This document shows positions 8,186 to 17,645 of a stretch of DNA of 64,000 nucleotides, one piece after another. Numbering within the stretch: the first letter of the stretch is position 1; every line of letters begins with the position of its first letter. The stretch is taken from assembly GCA_028281495.1 (NCBI GenBank), contig JANQJU010000057.1:1-64000 (forward strand), read 5' to 3'. Under the pieces are notes generated by a model. The model was not told the DNA's origin. It searched no databases and saw nothing but the letters and a program-made list of their open reading frames with translations. The DNA comes from SAR324 cluster bacterium. Its GTDB lineage: Bacteria; SAR324; NAC60-12. A program made the position numbers and the translations under genes.

Positions 8186-8425
8186 TTAAAAGGTTTTTAA
8201 ACAAACGAGTGCATTCTTGGGGGAGAGAAGGTGACCTCCCTTCCGCGCTCCTCGGTCATTGAGCAGGGTGATCACCAAGTTGTCACCTTGTTGTTCTTGA
8301 GAGATTTGGTTGGCAGTCAGATCCCCTCCCAAGGTGATTTGGTCGAGAGGGTTGATGGAAGGGCCTGTGTCTTCCAAGAGTTCTTGGGTGGTTTCGGCCG
8401 ACCGTTCCGAGAAGGAAACTTTCAG
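8186..8425 (-). pseudogene. Remnant of an RTX-associated domain
   Basis: The minus-strand frame contains DQITLGGDLTANQ followed by ISQEQQGDNLVITLLN. This resembles the segment that follows RTX repeats in many hemolysin-type proteins (D-x-L-x-L-G-x-G-L-T-x-x-Q-I-x-x-x-x-x-G-x-D-L-V-I-T-L). There are no RTX nonapeptides around it, no start, and the frame runs straight into the SnoaL-like gene. I read it as a leftover of an RTX gene and not as an expressed protein. It may or may not derive from the gene broken by the IS66 element at the left edge. Confidence 0.45.
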
Positions 8426-8441
8426 TAAGTGGTGAAGTCTT

Positions 8442-8942
8442 TTATGATTTTGGAGCAAGTTGCCGCATGGCTCCTGCCCAGTCTTCGATGTGGTGTGATT
8501 CCACCATCTTTCCATTCTTGATTTGGTGAATATCAATGCTCATGATTCGGAAGCTTTTGCCACTGTGAGGCACTCCAAAAAAATCACCAACCGGGGTTCC
8601 AGTGGCTTCGCCTCGCACAATGATTTTATCTCCTGACACCAACACTTCTTTCATTTCCCATTTCAAGTCTGGGATCAGTTTGAAAAAACCTTGGATGGCT
8701 TTGATCGTATCTTCTTTGCCTTTGCTAAACTGATTGCTGGAAAACGATTGCCAGTCGTCTGCAATGAGTTGGCGGGCCTTCTCGATGCTGGCATCGCTCC
8801 CCTTCTCGCTCAACATATCATAAAAGGGTTGGATCAATGCTTTGGCTTCTGCCGGAGACATTTCGGCGTGGGCAGGGAGGCTGGAGATCAACATCAACCC
8901 GATCAAAGTCATCAAAGCTCGTGTCATTTGAATTATCTTCAT
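8442..8942 (-). CDS. Secreted SnoaL-like (ester cyclase fold) protein
   Basis: The 166-residue protein has a clear Sec signal ending near AHA at residue 26, then a SnoaL-like domain: ALIQPFYDMLSEKG, DDWQSFSS, IKAIQGFFKLIPDLKWEMKEVLVSGDKIIVRGEATGTP, and HQIKNGKMVESHHIEDW at the end. The fold is an NTF2-like cone found in polyketide cyclases and many uncharacterised exported proteins. AAGGAG lies eight bases before ATG 8942. It is divergent from a LysR regulator, a classic arrangement for a regulated target. Its substrate is unknown. Confidence 0.85.
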   Translation of the reverse strand: MKIIQMTRALMTLIGLMLISSLPAHAEMSPAEAKALIQPFYDMLSEKGSDASIEKARQLIADDWQSFSSNQFSKGKEDTIKAIQGFFKLIPDLKWEMKEVLVSGDKIIVRGEATGTPVGDFFGVPHSGKSFRIMSIDIHQIKNGKMVESHHIEDWAGAMRQLAPKS

Positions 8943-9166
8943 AGAATTCTCCTTCGTTGATTCATAGTTTAATTTCGCTCAATCGTTGGTATTTGGACGG
9001 CAGGCGAGGAAATTGGACTCGTCGCTTCTCAATCCAAATTGGGATGACTCCTAAAGTTTTTGAAACGCCCCACAAGATTTGACAATCGAGGCAAAAGTAA
9101 TCTAACTGATAAACAGGAGTTAATAAATATCTCAAAATTGATAACATTCATTACACATGGTTATTA

Positions 9167-10078
9167 ATGGTGCCTTCTCGTCACTTTGAACGGATGGTCG
9201 TGTTTACGACGGTTGTTGACACAGGATCATTCACCAAAGCCGCGCAGACTCTAGGGATGAGTCAATCGATGGTGAGCCAACACATCACCCGTTTGGAAAA
9301 AGATCTAGGGGGGAAGTTGTTGAACCGAACCACGCGTCGGTTGGCTTTAACCGAATCGGGAGAACTGTTTTATCAGAGCTGTTTGCGGATCACCGAAGAG
9401 ACCGAATCTGCGATCAGTCAAATCCGCCACATGACGGAGCGTCCGTATGGGAAATTTCGCATCAGTGCTCAAGTGGATTTCGGGTTGGAGTTTCTGGTTC
9501 CTGGGATTCTCGAATTTGTGAAAATGTATCCAGATATTCGTCCTGAGTTGATATTAGAAGATTCAATTGCCGACTTTGTGGAAAATCAGATCGATTTGGC
9601 CATCCGAGTGGGGGCCATGAAAGATTCGAGTCTGATGGCCAGTCAACTGGGAACGTTTCGGTTGGTGCTCGTGGCCTCCTCTCTATTTTTTAAGGACCGC
9701 AATATGCCGGTTTCTCCAGAAGAATTGATCCATTTCGATTGGCTGCATCACAGCATTTTTCCAGCTCCTCGCAAATGGACGTTTCGGGCACTCTCGGGCA
9801 AACAGACAACCATCAAACCGCCGAGCAAGGTTTCAATCAACCTCACTTCCGGAATCTTGAAAGCGGTCCTCCAAGGTCACTATCTGGCAGTGATTCCCGA
9901 TTTTATGGCCTACCAACCGATTCAAGAGGGACGTCTCATCGAATTGTTGCCGGATCACCGTTTGGACGAAGGCAAAATTTTTATGATGTTTCTCCCTCAC
10001 TCTCCCCTTCCCCTGAAAGTTCGGGTGTTCATCGACTTCTTTAAAAGTTACTACCAAACCACCCTACGAATCTCTTGA
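9167..10078 (+). CDS. LysR-family transcriptional regulator
   Basis: The 303-residue protein has the N-terminal winged helix-turn-helix of LysR regulators (VVDTGSFTKAAQTLGMSQSMVSQHI, residues 17-41, then LEKDLGGKLLNRTTRRLALTESG). It continues with a two-lobed effector domain (FRISAQVDFGLEFLVPGILEF, then DLAIRVGAM). It lies divergent from the SnoaL-like gene with a 224-base, AT-rich shared promoter region. LysR proteins usually control such a divergent neighbour and themselves. The 3' end overlaps the tail of a decayed ATPase frame on the other strand. Confidence 0.92.
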   Translation: MVPSRHFERMVVFTTVVDTGSFTKAAQTLGMSQSMVSQHITRLEKDLGGKLLNRTTRRLALTESGELFYQSCLRITEETESAISQIRHMTERPYGKFRISAQVDFGLEFLVPGILEFVKMYPDIRPELILEDSIADFVENQIDLAIRVGAMKDSSLMASQLGTFRLVLVASSLFFKDRNMPVSPEELIHFDWLHHSIFPAPRKWTFRALSGKQTTIKPPSKVSINLTSGILKAVLQGHYLAVIPDFMAYQPIQEGRLIELLPDHRLDEGKIFMMFLPHSPLPLKVRVFIDFFKSYYQTTLRIS

Positions 10079-10922
10079 GTGTTCCATTGGGCTTGGGTGT
10101 TCCGAACGGCCCCTTCATGCCACAAGGAGCGGCTCTCTGGAAGCTAAACGCCTCGCCGCAGGAAGCTCTCAGTGTGATTTCAATAACAGCCGGCTTCAAA
10201 TAACCGCTAAAGACCAAAAGATTCCAAATAGCAAACGGTGACTTGGGGAGATCTCGAAGCACTAAATCGTTCCTCAGGCGAGTCACGATGGTTCCACCTG
10301 CGAGCAAAGTTTCCACATCTTCATGAAGCGATGCTGGCAACTGAAGAATCATTTCGCGGGCTAAATCGTTGGAACTGGTGTTGACCCAATAACTGCCCAG
10401 TTTTTGGCGGTGAGCTAAAAAACTCAGAAGCGACCAGGGATTATATAGGACCGTTGCTCCACACAAGTATCCATTGTACCAATCCTTCACCCCCTGAGGA
10501 TCAGAGACAGAAAAACAAGCCAGGGTGTCTTCCACTTCAGAAGTGGTAAGGCCAAAGTGAGTGCTAAATTCTTCCTCCAGCAGGGTGTACACCCCAATAT
10601 TGTTGAGATCCGAAAAAATGGATTCCTTCGAGATTCTCAGAATTCCAGTCAGTACTCCCCGTTTCAAATGAACATTGTCTTTGAAAGCAGCTCCCAAGAA
10701 GGTTCGCATGAATAGGATGATCTCATCGTAATAATTGTAGGTATAACCGTTGTGAATGGGAGTGTCGTATTCATCCACCAAGACGATCACTTCCTTCTGG
10801 TGACATTCAAACAGACATTCCACCAAAAACGCCAATGCCGAAGAAAGTTCATCATGGAACGCTTCTTTGTGGACGATACGTTCGAACTGCTGAATTAAGA
10901 AACTCTCAGAAGCCGAACGCAA
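10041..10922 (-). pseudogene. AAA-ATPase-like/PD-(D/E)XK family protein, truncated at both ends
   Basis: The recognisable part runs from about 10922 to 10200. It has the Walker B-type VIVLVDEYDTPI, then GVLTGILRISKESIFSDLNN and the WYNGYLCG...YNPWSLLSFL segment typical of the AAA-ATPase-like (PF09820) family. The N-terminal nucleotide-binding loop is missing, and after LLVFSGYLKPAVIEI the sequence turns into unrelated residues, so the nuclease part is gone. The frame overlaps the LysR gene at its 3' end. It lies in tandem with a full-length member of the same broad family, from a different subgroup. Confidence 0.8.
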
Positions 10923-10935
10923 AGAAATGGAGGTG

Positions 10936-12624
10936 CTACGATGCTTTCACCGGCATCACCACCGAGGCTTCAGCCCCGACAAACACCAACAGCCATCCCA
11001 CCGGATTAGGAAGCCTTTGAATTTCCTCAGATCGAAGGTAGTCACTCAGTTGTTGTTTCCCTTTTTCCGTTACAGTTGCCAGTTGGTTTGCTGCGGATTT
11101 CTTGAGGTACTTCAACTCAAACACAAATGTTGCCGAATCGCCTTTGTGGGAATGGGGAATCATCACCAGATCCGCATAGCGGTTACTCACTTCTGGCTCG
11201 CTTTTTAGGTAGTAACCTTTGTGGTGATTGAGAAACGACATCAACAACAGCTTGATATACTTCTCATCAAACTGTCGGAAATCTCGGTTCGAAAGCTGTT
11301 CCAAAGTGCGTTCCAACTCCGCTACCAAGGGGGCCATTGACTTCTCATGAACTAAGGCCAATACGGCTTTTCCCACTGTATCCAACAAACTGGTGATTTG
11401 GTATCGAGTACCGATGACTTCCCGCAAAAAATCCAAATATAAACCTTTAATCACATAATTAGGGATTCGAAATTGATCCCCATTTGGGGAATCAAAGGTC
11501 AGCAATCCGGCGTAAAATAGAAGACTCACGAAGTCGTCTCGCGTGAACTCGCGTTCAAAACTGAATTGCGGAATGAGCGACGCCAATACATGTCCTTGTT
11601 CCAAAAGTTGGTCTAAAACTTCATAGTTTTTCGTTGGATTTTGAATCTGGAACAAACGACGCAACTTGCCGTAATCGGAAGCTACATTGGTATCCAGCAT
11701 CTGTTTGGGAAACCGTTTTTGTGCATTGAAGCTCCTCAGGCAATAGAGCGTCATATCGGGATTATAAACGCGGTGTGATAACTCAGGATCGAAGCAATAA
11801 CCGTCATACCAAGTTCGCAACACAGACATCAGCGAGTCTTCCGTCTCGCGACCTGGGTCCATTCGGTGCACCCACCCTCGCACTTCTTCGTCGCAGAACC
11901 CCATCATGTCGATAAAGTCAGGTTCTAAAGAAAGATTGGAGGCGATGTTAAATCCGCTGGTCAAACTATCCAAAGTGATGGGACTGACCCCCGTGATGAA
12001 CATGCGCTTCACGATGCCTTGGCGGGTGGTGATTTTGAGACGTTCGTAAAATTTCCGCACAAACCCGTTGCGTCCTACAAAACTTGTAAAGTTCTGGAAG
12101 TCGAAGGCCAACAATTCGTTAGCAAACTGGTCATACTCATCAATGAGCAAACAGATCGAATGCTGTTTATATGCGCTAAAGAAGTCGCCTATCATGACCG
12201 AAGCCTCCGAGTGGCTCAGAATGGACTCACGACGTTTCTCATCGATATCACCGTAGGTGTCCATGAAGTCGGTGAGGCCATACTTCACTTGTTGGGTGAA
12301 ACCTTGGATCGTTTGTTCGGGAGGGTGGGTCGGAATGGCACTGAAATCGAACACGAGGACGGAGTATTGATGGGCCTTGGGAGTGGGAACAGAGCCGACG
12401 GCATAATTGCCAAACCACTGTTCAAATTTCCCTGCATGTTGTTTCCCATAGTAGTGCTCTAAAAGAGAGATCCACAGGCTTTTCCCAAAGCGGCGAGGTC
12501 GCAAATAAAACACAAAGGGATTTTCGAAGGCTTCCAATTTAGCCAGGTGGTGGGTCTTGTCGATGAACTCGTAGCCTTCTTCAACGAGAGTGGGAAAATG
12601 ACTAATACCGTAAGGCAAACGCAT
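10936..12624 (-). CDS. AAA-ATPase-like protein with C-terminal PD-(D/E)XK nuclease domain
   Basis: ATG 12624 is chosen because AGGAGG lies seven bases upstream, giving 562 residues starting MRLPYGISHFPTL. The phosphate-binding loop LRPRRFGKSL is at residues 41-50 and a Walker B ICLLIDEYDQF near 160. The C-terminal NRYADLVMIP...FVFELKYLKK segment carries the D and E-x-K residues of the PD-(D/E)XK nuclease (DUF1703) domain. The family is abundant and often multi-copy in bacteria; its role is unproven, with defence or mobile-element biology suspected. The gene lies between a truncated relative and an Rpn-type remnant. Confidence 0.9.
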   Translation of the reverse strand: MRLPYGISHFPTLVEEGYEFIDKTHHLAKLEAFENPFVFYLRPRRFGKSLWISLLEHYYGKQHAGKFEQWFGNYAVGSVPTPKAHQYSVLVFDFSAIPTHPPEQTIQGFTQQVKYGLTDFMDTYGDIDEKRRESILSHSEASVMIGDFFSAYKQHSICLLIDEYDQFANELLAFDFQNFTSFVGRNGFVRKFYERLKITTRQGIVKRMFITGVSPITLDSLTSGFNIASNLSLEPDFIDMMGFCDEEVRGWVHRMDPGRETEDSLMSVLRTWYDGYCFDPELSHRVYNPDMTLYCLRSFNAQKRFPKQMLDTNVASDYGKLRRLFQIQNPTKNYEVLDQLLEQGHVLASLIPQFSFEREFTRDDFVSLLFYAGLLTFDSPNGDQFRIPNYVIKGLYLDFLREVIGTRYQITSLLDTVGKAVLALVHEKSMAPLVAELERTLEQLSNRDFRQFDEKYIKLLLMSFLNHHKGYYLKSEPEVSNRYADLVMIPHSHKGDSATFVFELKYLKKSAANQLATVTEKGKQQLSDYLRSEEIQRLPNPVGWLLVFVGAEASVVMPVKAS

Positions 12625-12794
12625 GGAAACCTCCTGGTTAATGGCAAAATCGACAAGCACGTCTGGAAGAATTGAATTCCACATCCCCTCAATATACTCG
12701 AATCCCGTTTTGTCGTCTTCCAATAACTCACAGTCACTATTTATGGAAGATCTGACATTTGCTATATTGAAGAGGGTATGATTTCCTGCTGAGG

Positions 12795-13265
12795 ATGCTG
12801 CTAGGAAATGACCTGGCCAAAGATCCCTTAGATGAGTGGATCTACTTTCTGAAAAATGAAGAGATCCAAGACGGTTTCCAAGCCAAAGGCCTGAAGAAGG
12901 CCAAAGAGGCGTTGAATGTGATGAAACTCTCCGAGTCCGAGCGCAAAGCTTATGAATATTACATCGACCAACTGAGCCGTGAACGCAGCCGGGTGGCGAG
13001 CAGTTACGACAGTGGACATTCTGATGGTCGGCAGGAAGGGTTCGTTGAAGGAGAACAGAGTGGTTTGGAAAAAGGGGAAAAAATTGGCATCGAGAAGGGG
13101 GAAAAAATTGGCATCGAAAAAGGAAAATTGATTGGTCAGATCCAATTGTTGCAAGACATGCTTCCCGAACCCATGAGTTTCCCCAAGGGGTGGGAAGATC
13201 AGGATGAAGCACAATTGGCAACCTGGATCACCGACCTCAAGGAACGGCTCTCTCTTGTTCGTTAA
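12795..13265 (+). pseudogene. Rpn-type nuclease/transposase, C-terminal fragment
   Basis: The 156-residue frame has the tail of the Rpn/PD-(D/E)XK transposase family: PLDEWIYFLKNEEIQDGF, LKKAKEALNVMKLSESERKAYEYY, then a charged helix with repeats of GEKIGIEKG. The nuclease half expected upstream is absent, and the sequence before 12795 belongs to the promoter region of the divergent ATPase gene. The repeats GEKIGIEKG are encoded by a near-perfect 24-base duplication at 13075-13122. The 3' end overlaps the stop of the convergent NACHT gene by four bases. Confidence 0.8.
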
Positions 13266-15511
13266 TGAGGATTGACAACAATTGACGCAGCCAAGATCCG
13301 TCCCATCAACGCTTCCCTTGTGGACTTCGTCATCGTTGCATTCAGGAGACACTCCCGTAACAGATGGCTCGCAAAGAGATATCGCTCGATAGTCTCGAAT
13401 TGCTCATCAGACAACTTCCAATCACGCCCGATATTTCGATGCTCAATCATCAGTGAACGCAATTTTTCAGCAAAGGCTTCCCACTCTTCATCACCTGACT
13501 TTTCACGAGGGACCTTGAGAGCACTTAAGTCTCGATTCAACGGGGCCAACCCCAACTCCAGACTCCAATCATTTGACAGTTTAAAAAAGGCACGGGCACG
13601 GGCACGGGCACCGGCAAGGGCACTGGCATCGGCACGGGCACGGGCACGGGCACCGGCACGGGCAAGGGCACCGGCAAGGGCACCGGCACCGGCACCGGCA
13701 CGGGCACCGGCACGGGCACCGGCACGGGCACCGGCACGGGCACCGGCACGGGCACTGGCATCGGCAAGGGCACGGGCAAGGGCACTGGCACGGGCACTGG
13801 CACGGGCACGGGCACTGGCACTGGCACGGGCACTGGCACGGGCACTGGCAAGGGCAGCATCCAAATCCAAATCCAAATCCAAATCCAGGCTCCAAAGATA
13901 AAGGGCATCCCAACCCATCTGAGCGGTTATTTCTATCCACCAATAAACACTTCTCCGAAATACCAACGATTCCTCTGAATTGACGGAATCAGCCTTTTGA
14001 TTGATCTGTTTTGCTATTGCCAACAAGGTGGGATCCTCCGCAATCAAGGCATGCACTGCTTTGATGAACTTTTCGAAAAAAGCTTCAGTGTTCTCGGCTT
14101 TGAGCTTTTGAGACACCATCAAAAAGATCTCCTGCCATTTGGGGTCTGTGAGGTGGTTCAGTAATCCCGATAAACTCTCTGGATGATTGCCAATGTAATT
14201 GGCAGTGAAAAATTCCTGGAAGGTGAGATGCGAGAAGGAATACACGTTTTTGGCACGTTCCACCAAAATACCATGTTGAGCTTCAATGGATTGGAGAATC
14301 CATTCGCCATCGATATCGGGTTCGACTTCGTTGGGAGGTAGCTTTTCCAAGAAGTCTACGATCTGTTGGGCCACTTCATTTTTGGGACTCAGGAATTTCC
14401 CTTTCTCAAAGGAATGGGCGGCGATTTCTTCAAACAACAGTTTCTTGCGGGTGGGTGACAGGGCCTTATAAATCTCATCTCGTTTGATGCTCCGCGATGC
14501 ATCCCATTTTTGCAACAGCACCGCGATGGCATCGTCGTATAGGTCTGCCCGCACCGAGGGAAATCGCAGATTGGTGTCATAAACCATACACAACAAGGTG
14601 AGCAATAACGGACTTTGGGCCAGTTCTTTTAAGGAAGGATGACCTTGGTATTCCTCGAAGAATCCGTTGCGTTTGGTTTCCTCACCTGCAAACCATTTGT
14701 TCACAAAGTTAGTGATTTGCCCGTCATCAAAATCAGCCATCTCCACGTACTGAAATCCTTGAAAGGTGTAATCGGAGGCAGCCACTCGACAGGTGATCAC
14801 GACCGGCGACTTGCGATACTTTTTGGCAAATACTCGCAGCGCTTGAATCACCGTATCGCGACATGCATTCGCGGTGTTCACTTCGTCCAAACCATCAAAC
14901 AAAACCAAGGCTTTGCCTTGGGTCAGCAGATATTCCAACACCACCTCGCCTTCGGGAAACTCGCAGTCGGTCAAGAGGGATTGCAAAAAATCCATCAAGT
15001 CTTGACCGGAGTCCGAAAACTCTTTCAGTGGCACAAACAGAGGAAACGCCGTGATTTCATCGCGAATTGCTTGCAGGGTGAGATATTTCAGGAAGGTGGT
15101 TTTTCCAGCACCGGGTTTTCCCAGCACAAACAGCCTGGAATATTGTTGGGCCACCTCCAAGCCATCGCGTCGTTCTTGGTGTGGGGCATATCCCCCTTTG
15201 GTTAAAAAGATTTCTTGCAGTTGGGTCTTTCCGTCGCCTTCGAAAAGTTGTTCGGTTTGTCGTTGTTCCAACAGCTTCACCTGACTGAAAATTCCATCCA
15301 AGCTCACCGGGCTGCTCATCCCCAGTATCTGCATTTGGCCATAATGTTGTTTCAGATGATCGCAGTAGTCCTGGGAAAGCTTTTGCCAATCGTGGTGTTT
15401 CAGAGTGGTTTCGATGTTTTCGATGACGTTGTTGGTGAGATCTTTCCCATACGTTTTGAGGAGCCAGCCCCCAAACATGGAAGCCGTGAACAAACCAGCA
15501 AGTTCTATCAT
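13262..15511 (-). CDS. NACHT-domain NTPase with hexamer-encoded dipeptide tracts
   Basis: The 749-residue protein starts MIELAGLFTASMFGG at 15511, with AAAGGA upstream. The N-terminus is hydrophobic, then comes a NACHT module: Walker A GKPGAGKTTF (131-140), Walker B LVLFDGLDEV (203-212), then SPLLLTLLCMVY and a C-terminal FSHLTFQEFFTA motif. The rest would be the sensing region. Residues 542-551 are five Leu-Asp pairs and residues 552-641 alternate Ala with Arg, Ser, Gly, Leu or Asp, all encoded by hexanucleotide arrays. A normal globular tail resumes after that. Bacterial NACHT proteins are known as NLR-like anti-phage defence NTPases; a defence role here is inference. Confidence 0.88.
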   Translation of the reverse strand: MIELAGLFTASMFGGWLLKTYGKDLTNNVIENIETTLKHHDWQKLSQDYCDHLKQHYGQMQILGMSSPVSLDGIFSQVKLLEQRQTEQLFEGDGKTQLQEIFLTKGGYAPHQERRDGLEVAQQYSRLFVLGKPGAGKTTFLKYLTLQAIRDEITAFPLFVPLKEFSDSGQDLMDFLQSLLTDCEFPEGEVVLEYLLTQGKALVLFDGLDEVNTANACRDTVIQALRVFAKKYRKSPVVITCRVAASDYTFQGFQYVEMADFDDGQITNFVNKWFAGEETKRNGFFEEYQGHPSLKELAQSPLLLTLLCMVYDTNLRFPSVRADLYDDAIAVLLQKWDASRSIKRDEIYKALSPTRKKLLFEEIAAHSFEKGKFLSPKNEVAQQIVDFLEKLPPNEVEPDIDGEWILQSIEAQHGILVERAKNVYSFSHLTFQEFFTANYIGNHPESLSGLLNHLTDPKWQEIFLMVSQKLKAENTEAFFEKFIKAVHALIAEDPTLLAIAKQINQKADSVNSEESLVFRRSVYWWIEITAQMGWDALYLWSLDLDLDLDLDAALASARASARASASARARASARASALARALADASARAGARAGARAGARAGARAGAGAGALAGALARAGARARARADASALAGARARARAFFKLSNDWSLELGLAPLNRDLSALKVPREKSGDEEWEAFAEKLRSLMIEHRNIGRDWKLSDEQFETIERYLFASHLLRECLLNATMTKSTREALMGRILAASIVVNPH
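13589..13858. repeat. Imperfect hexanucleotide array (GGCACG type, about 45 units)
   Basis: Forty-five consecutive six-base units, mostly GGCACG, GGCACC, GGCAAG and GGCACT on the plus strand. Because six is a multiple of three, unit gain or loss keeps the NACHT reading frame and only changes the length of the alanine-rich tract. Single-base variants among units encode Arg, Ser, Gly, Leu or Asp at every second position. Confidence 0.9.
13859..13888. repeat. CCAAAT hexamer array (five Leu-Asp pairs)
   Basis: Five units of a six-base repeat with a different sequence from the neighbouring array. They encode (Leu-Asp)5 in the NACHT gene. Two distinct hexamer arrays side by side suggest slippage-driven evolution of this part of the protein. 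Confidence 0.85.
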
Positions 15512-15589
15512 AGCGTTGTCCTTTCTAACGATTTTGTGTCGACATCTGGCCCAAAACCAAGCCATTTCCATTCCAAGGCAATCTGATGG

Positions 15590-15717
15590 TTGCTAGCATC
15601 GAAGTCACTCTTCAAAAAACTCCTCCGCAGCAAAGCCAACTTCGACATCCTGGAAGGCTTCTTGAGTGAACTGATCAAACCCGATGTCACGATTGTCGAA
15701 ATCTTGGAAAGTGAACT
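15590..15717 (+). pseudogene. Rpn-type nuclease/transposase, N-terminal fragment
   Basis: The translated piece reads LFKKLLRSKANFDILEGFLSEL then IKPDVTIVEILESE. This matches the opening of PD-(D/E)XK nuclease family transposases (Rpn type). The catalytic region downstream is missing and the frame drifts into unrelated sequence over the 3' end of the next minus-strand gene. Together with 12795-13265 it shows one N-terminal and one C-terminal Rpn piece, both on the plus strand, on opposite sides of the NACHT gene. Their order is reversed relative to an intact gene, so they probably come from two copies. Confidence 0.7.
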
Positions 15718-15740
15718 AACAAAGACAATCCGCCTCAGCC

Positions 15741-17492
15741 TCAAAGATTCAACATCTCCGCATCGCTGGTATAGATCCCGTTCTCAGCAAGTCGTTGCAG
15801 TTGAGCAAGGGTGAACCCCGAAGATGCATAAAAAACGAAAATGGCCGGACGATTCAAATATTGCTCCAACCTTGCCTTCTTGGAAACAAAGGCTTCGATT
15901 GCGGCATGGGGTAATTTGTCCTTCCAATCTTTCACTTCGACACACAAATCGATCCCGTGGTCGTCTTGATTACGGCCATACAGATCCATCTCGATGCTGG
16001 CATCTTGCAGTAAGTAGATTCGGTCTTTTTTAAACGAACGGAAATGCAAGGTTTTTGGATTCGATGGCGGATTGTAAACGATTCCCTCCAATCCGCGCCC
16101 CTCTTTCAATCGGACTTCGATGCGGTCTCGAACCCGATATTCCATCAGCATTCCCTTGTAGTAGGACAATTCTCCCCGGAGTTGCTTGATTTGTTCGATG
16201 AACTGAGAGCGGATCATTTGAGGATCGATGTTCTCGATTTCAGGACCGTATAATTTGCGGAACACTTGAGCAAAAATCGGGTCTCCCAATCCTTGGTAAT
16301 GGAAGTTACTTTCTCCTAACCGGATGATATCGGCCTTCATCAATTTATGCAGACGTTCTTCCAATTCGGGATCGCTCAGGCCAAGCTCCAGGTCCTGTTG
16401 GATTTCGGCACGGGATTTCTCGCCTTCTTTGATTCCAGCCAAGTACAGCACAATTTTTTTGGTATTGACCTCGTTGATTCGGTCAAACACATCCCAGATG
16501 TATTCCAACCACATCTTGGCGATACGTCCGGTTTGGGAGTCGGTTTCAAATTCTAAGGTTTGAGCAACCCCCTCTTGGGTCGTGAGATCCTTTGCTTTGA
16601 ATCGGCTGCGGAATATTTGAGCGATATAATAGGGATCGTTGAAGCAGACGGTCACAATATACGGTGCGGTTTCGTCGTTGATGGGTTCCCCTTCTAGCTT
16701 GGAATAATTGTACACGGCTTCCAAGGCTTCCGCGTCGGTAAAAGGGCCTAAATAGTGTTCGTCGTAACGCCCCACCATCCGTCGAATAATCGTGGTCAGC
16801 CATCCGACCCGACTCCCGGTTACCAACTGAGGAGACACCTTGCTTTCCGCCCTTTTGGAATAAGAGGTGGCCAGATCAATGGGATGGTCAAGCTGGCCAT
16901 CCAAGTAGATATGGTTTTGGAAGTACTGGAACTCATCAATGATCTCAATCACCCGAACATCGAACCGTGCCGAAATGCGATGTCCCAGTTCTTGAGCATG
17001 TTTCCAAGCATTGCTGGAAGATCTTTCGGAAATCCATTTTTCCATCGACTGGAAATCTTTGCGCAAGAAATCGTTGGTTTTTGCCATGTCGGCAACGTCA
17101 TCCCACGAATAGGTGGTGCTGACCAATTCCGGTTGCCGATTCACAAAAGCAAAATATTGAGTGAGCACGCTCAGGTAATAGGATTGGGCGAATTCCAGTT
17201 GATTGGTTTTCACCTCCGGTGCCGATAGGTAAGTCGGAATGAGCATCGGATCAGCCAACGTGTAGAGGAGATTATAAAACCGCTGCACCAATGCGGTTTT
17301 CCCGCGTTTCCGGCGAGATAAAATGGCGGTGGATTGTGAAGCTTTTTGTTTGGTCCGTTGTGCCCAATTCAGCAAGTAAGTCAGGTCTTCATCGCGACCG
17401 ACAAACACATGAGGATTTCCAATTTCTTCTTCAAGGGCAATCGTTAAATTTTGCATCAGCATTCCAAGGCTTGATTGATATGGTGCTCTCAA
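15741..17492 (-). CDS. Archaeal-type ATPase fused to a restriction-endonuclease-like domain
   Basis: The 583-residue form uses TTG 17492, which has AAAGGA eight bases upstream; ATG 17462 or 17456 are alternatives. FVGRDEDLTYLLNW precedes the nucleotide loop SRRKRGKTALV (59-69), a variant of the GRRRxGKT loop of archaeal-type (STAND) ATPases. Walker B is VRVIEIIDEFQYF near 180. A winged-helix region (GLSDPELEERLHKLMKADII) follows. The C-terminus has EMDLYGRNQDDHGIDLCVEV then KDWKDK, a PD-(D/E)XK-like core. Such fusions are frequent in defence islands, but the function is unknown. It is divergent from another ATPase-nuclease fusion. Confidence 0.85.
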   Translation of the reverse strand: MRAPYQSSLGMLMQNLTIALEEEIGNPHVFVGRDEDLTYLLNWAQRTKQKASQSTAILSRRKRGKTALVQRFYNLLYTLADPMLIPTYLSAPEVKTNQLEFAQSYYLSVLTQYFAFVNRQPELVSTTYSWDDVADMAKTNDFLRKDFQSMEKWISERSSSNAWKHAQELGHRISARFDVRVIEIIDEFQYFQNHIYLDGQLDHPIDLATSYSKRAESKVSPQLVTGSRVGWLTTIIRRMVGRYDEHYLGPFTDAEALEAVYNYSKLEGEPINDETAPYIVTVCFNDPYYIAQIFRSRFKAKDLTTQEGVAQTLEFETDSQTGRIAKMWLEYIWDVFDRINEVNTKKIVLYLAGIKEGEKSRAEIQQDLELGLSDPELEERLHKLMKADIIRLGESNFHYQGLGDPIFAQVFRKLYGPEIENIDPQMIRSQFIEQIKQLRGELSYYKGMLMEYRVRDRIEVRLKEGRGLEGIVYNPPSNPKTLHFRSFKKDRIYLLQDASIEMDLYGRNQDDHGIDLCVEVKDWKDKLPHAAIEAFVSKKARLEQYLNRPAIFVFYASSGFTLAQLQRLAENGIYTSDAEMLNL

Positions 17493-17497
17493 ATTGA

Positions 17498-17515
17498 GGT
17501 CCTTTCAGAAGGACC
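17498..17515. promoter_or_regulatory. Palindrome over the ribosome site of the ATPase gene
   Basis: GGTCCTT, loop TCAG, AAGGACC. The right-to-left copy of AAGGACC supplies the presumed ribosome site of the minus-strand gene starting at 17492, so folding could hide it. The loop sequence resembles those of the hairpins at 6125 and 7862. Confidence 0.45.
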
Positions 17516-17645
17516 AAGAAACGTCTGTCCATGATGGTCCAAGATACCCGTGCAGGCGGGCGGGTGCAAATCAGTTTGAGGGGACGGCTCATTTTGATAA
17601 TGTAATGGCCTAGCGAGAAACAACCTCATTTTGTCAGGAGCCATC

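Noticed and set aside
12625..13221. N-terminal extension of the AAA-ATPase-like gene to 13221
   Set aside because: The extension has no domain, overlaps the Rpn remnant, and a perfect AGGAGG site marks ATG 12624.
13272..13943. Long open frames on both strands through the hexamer arrays
   Set aside because: A six-base repeat keeps all frames open. Only the NACHT frame has conserved domains on both sides.
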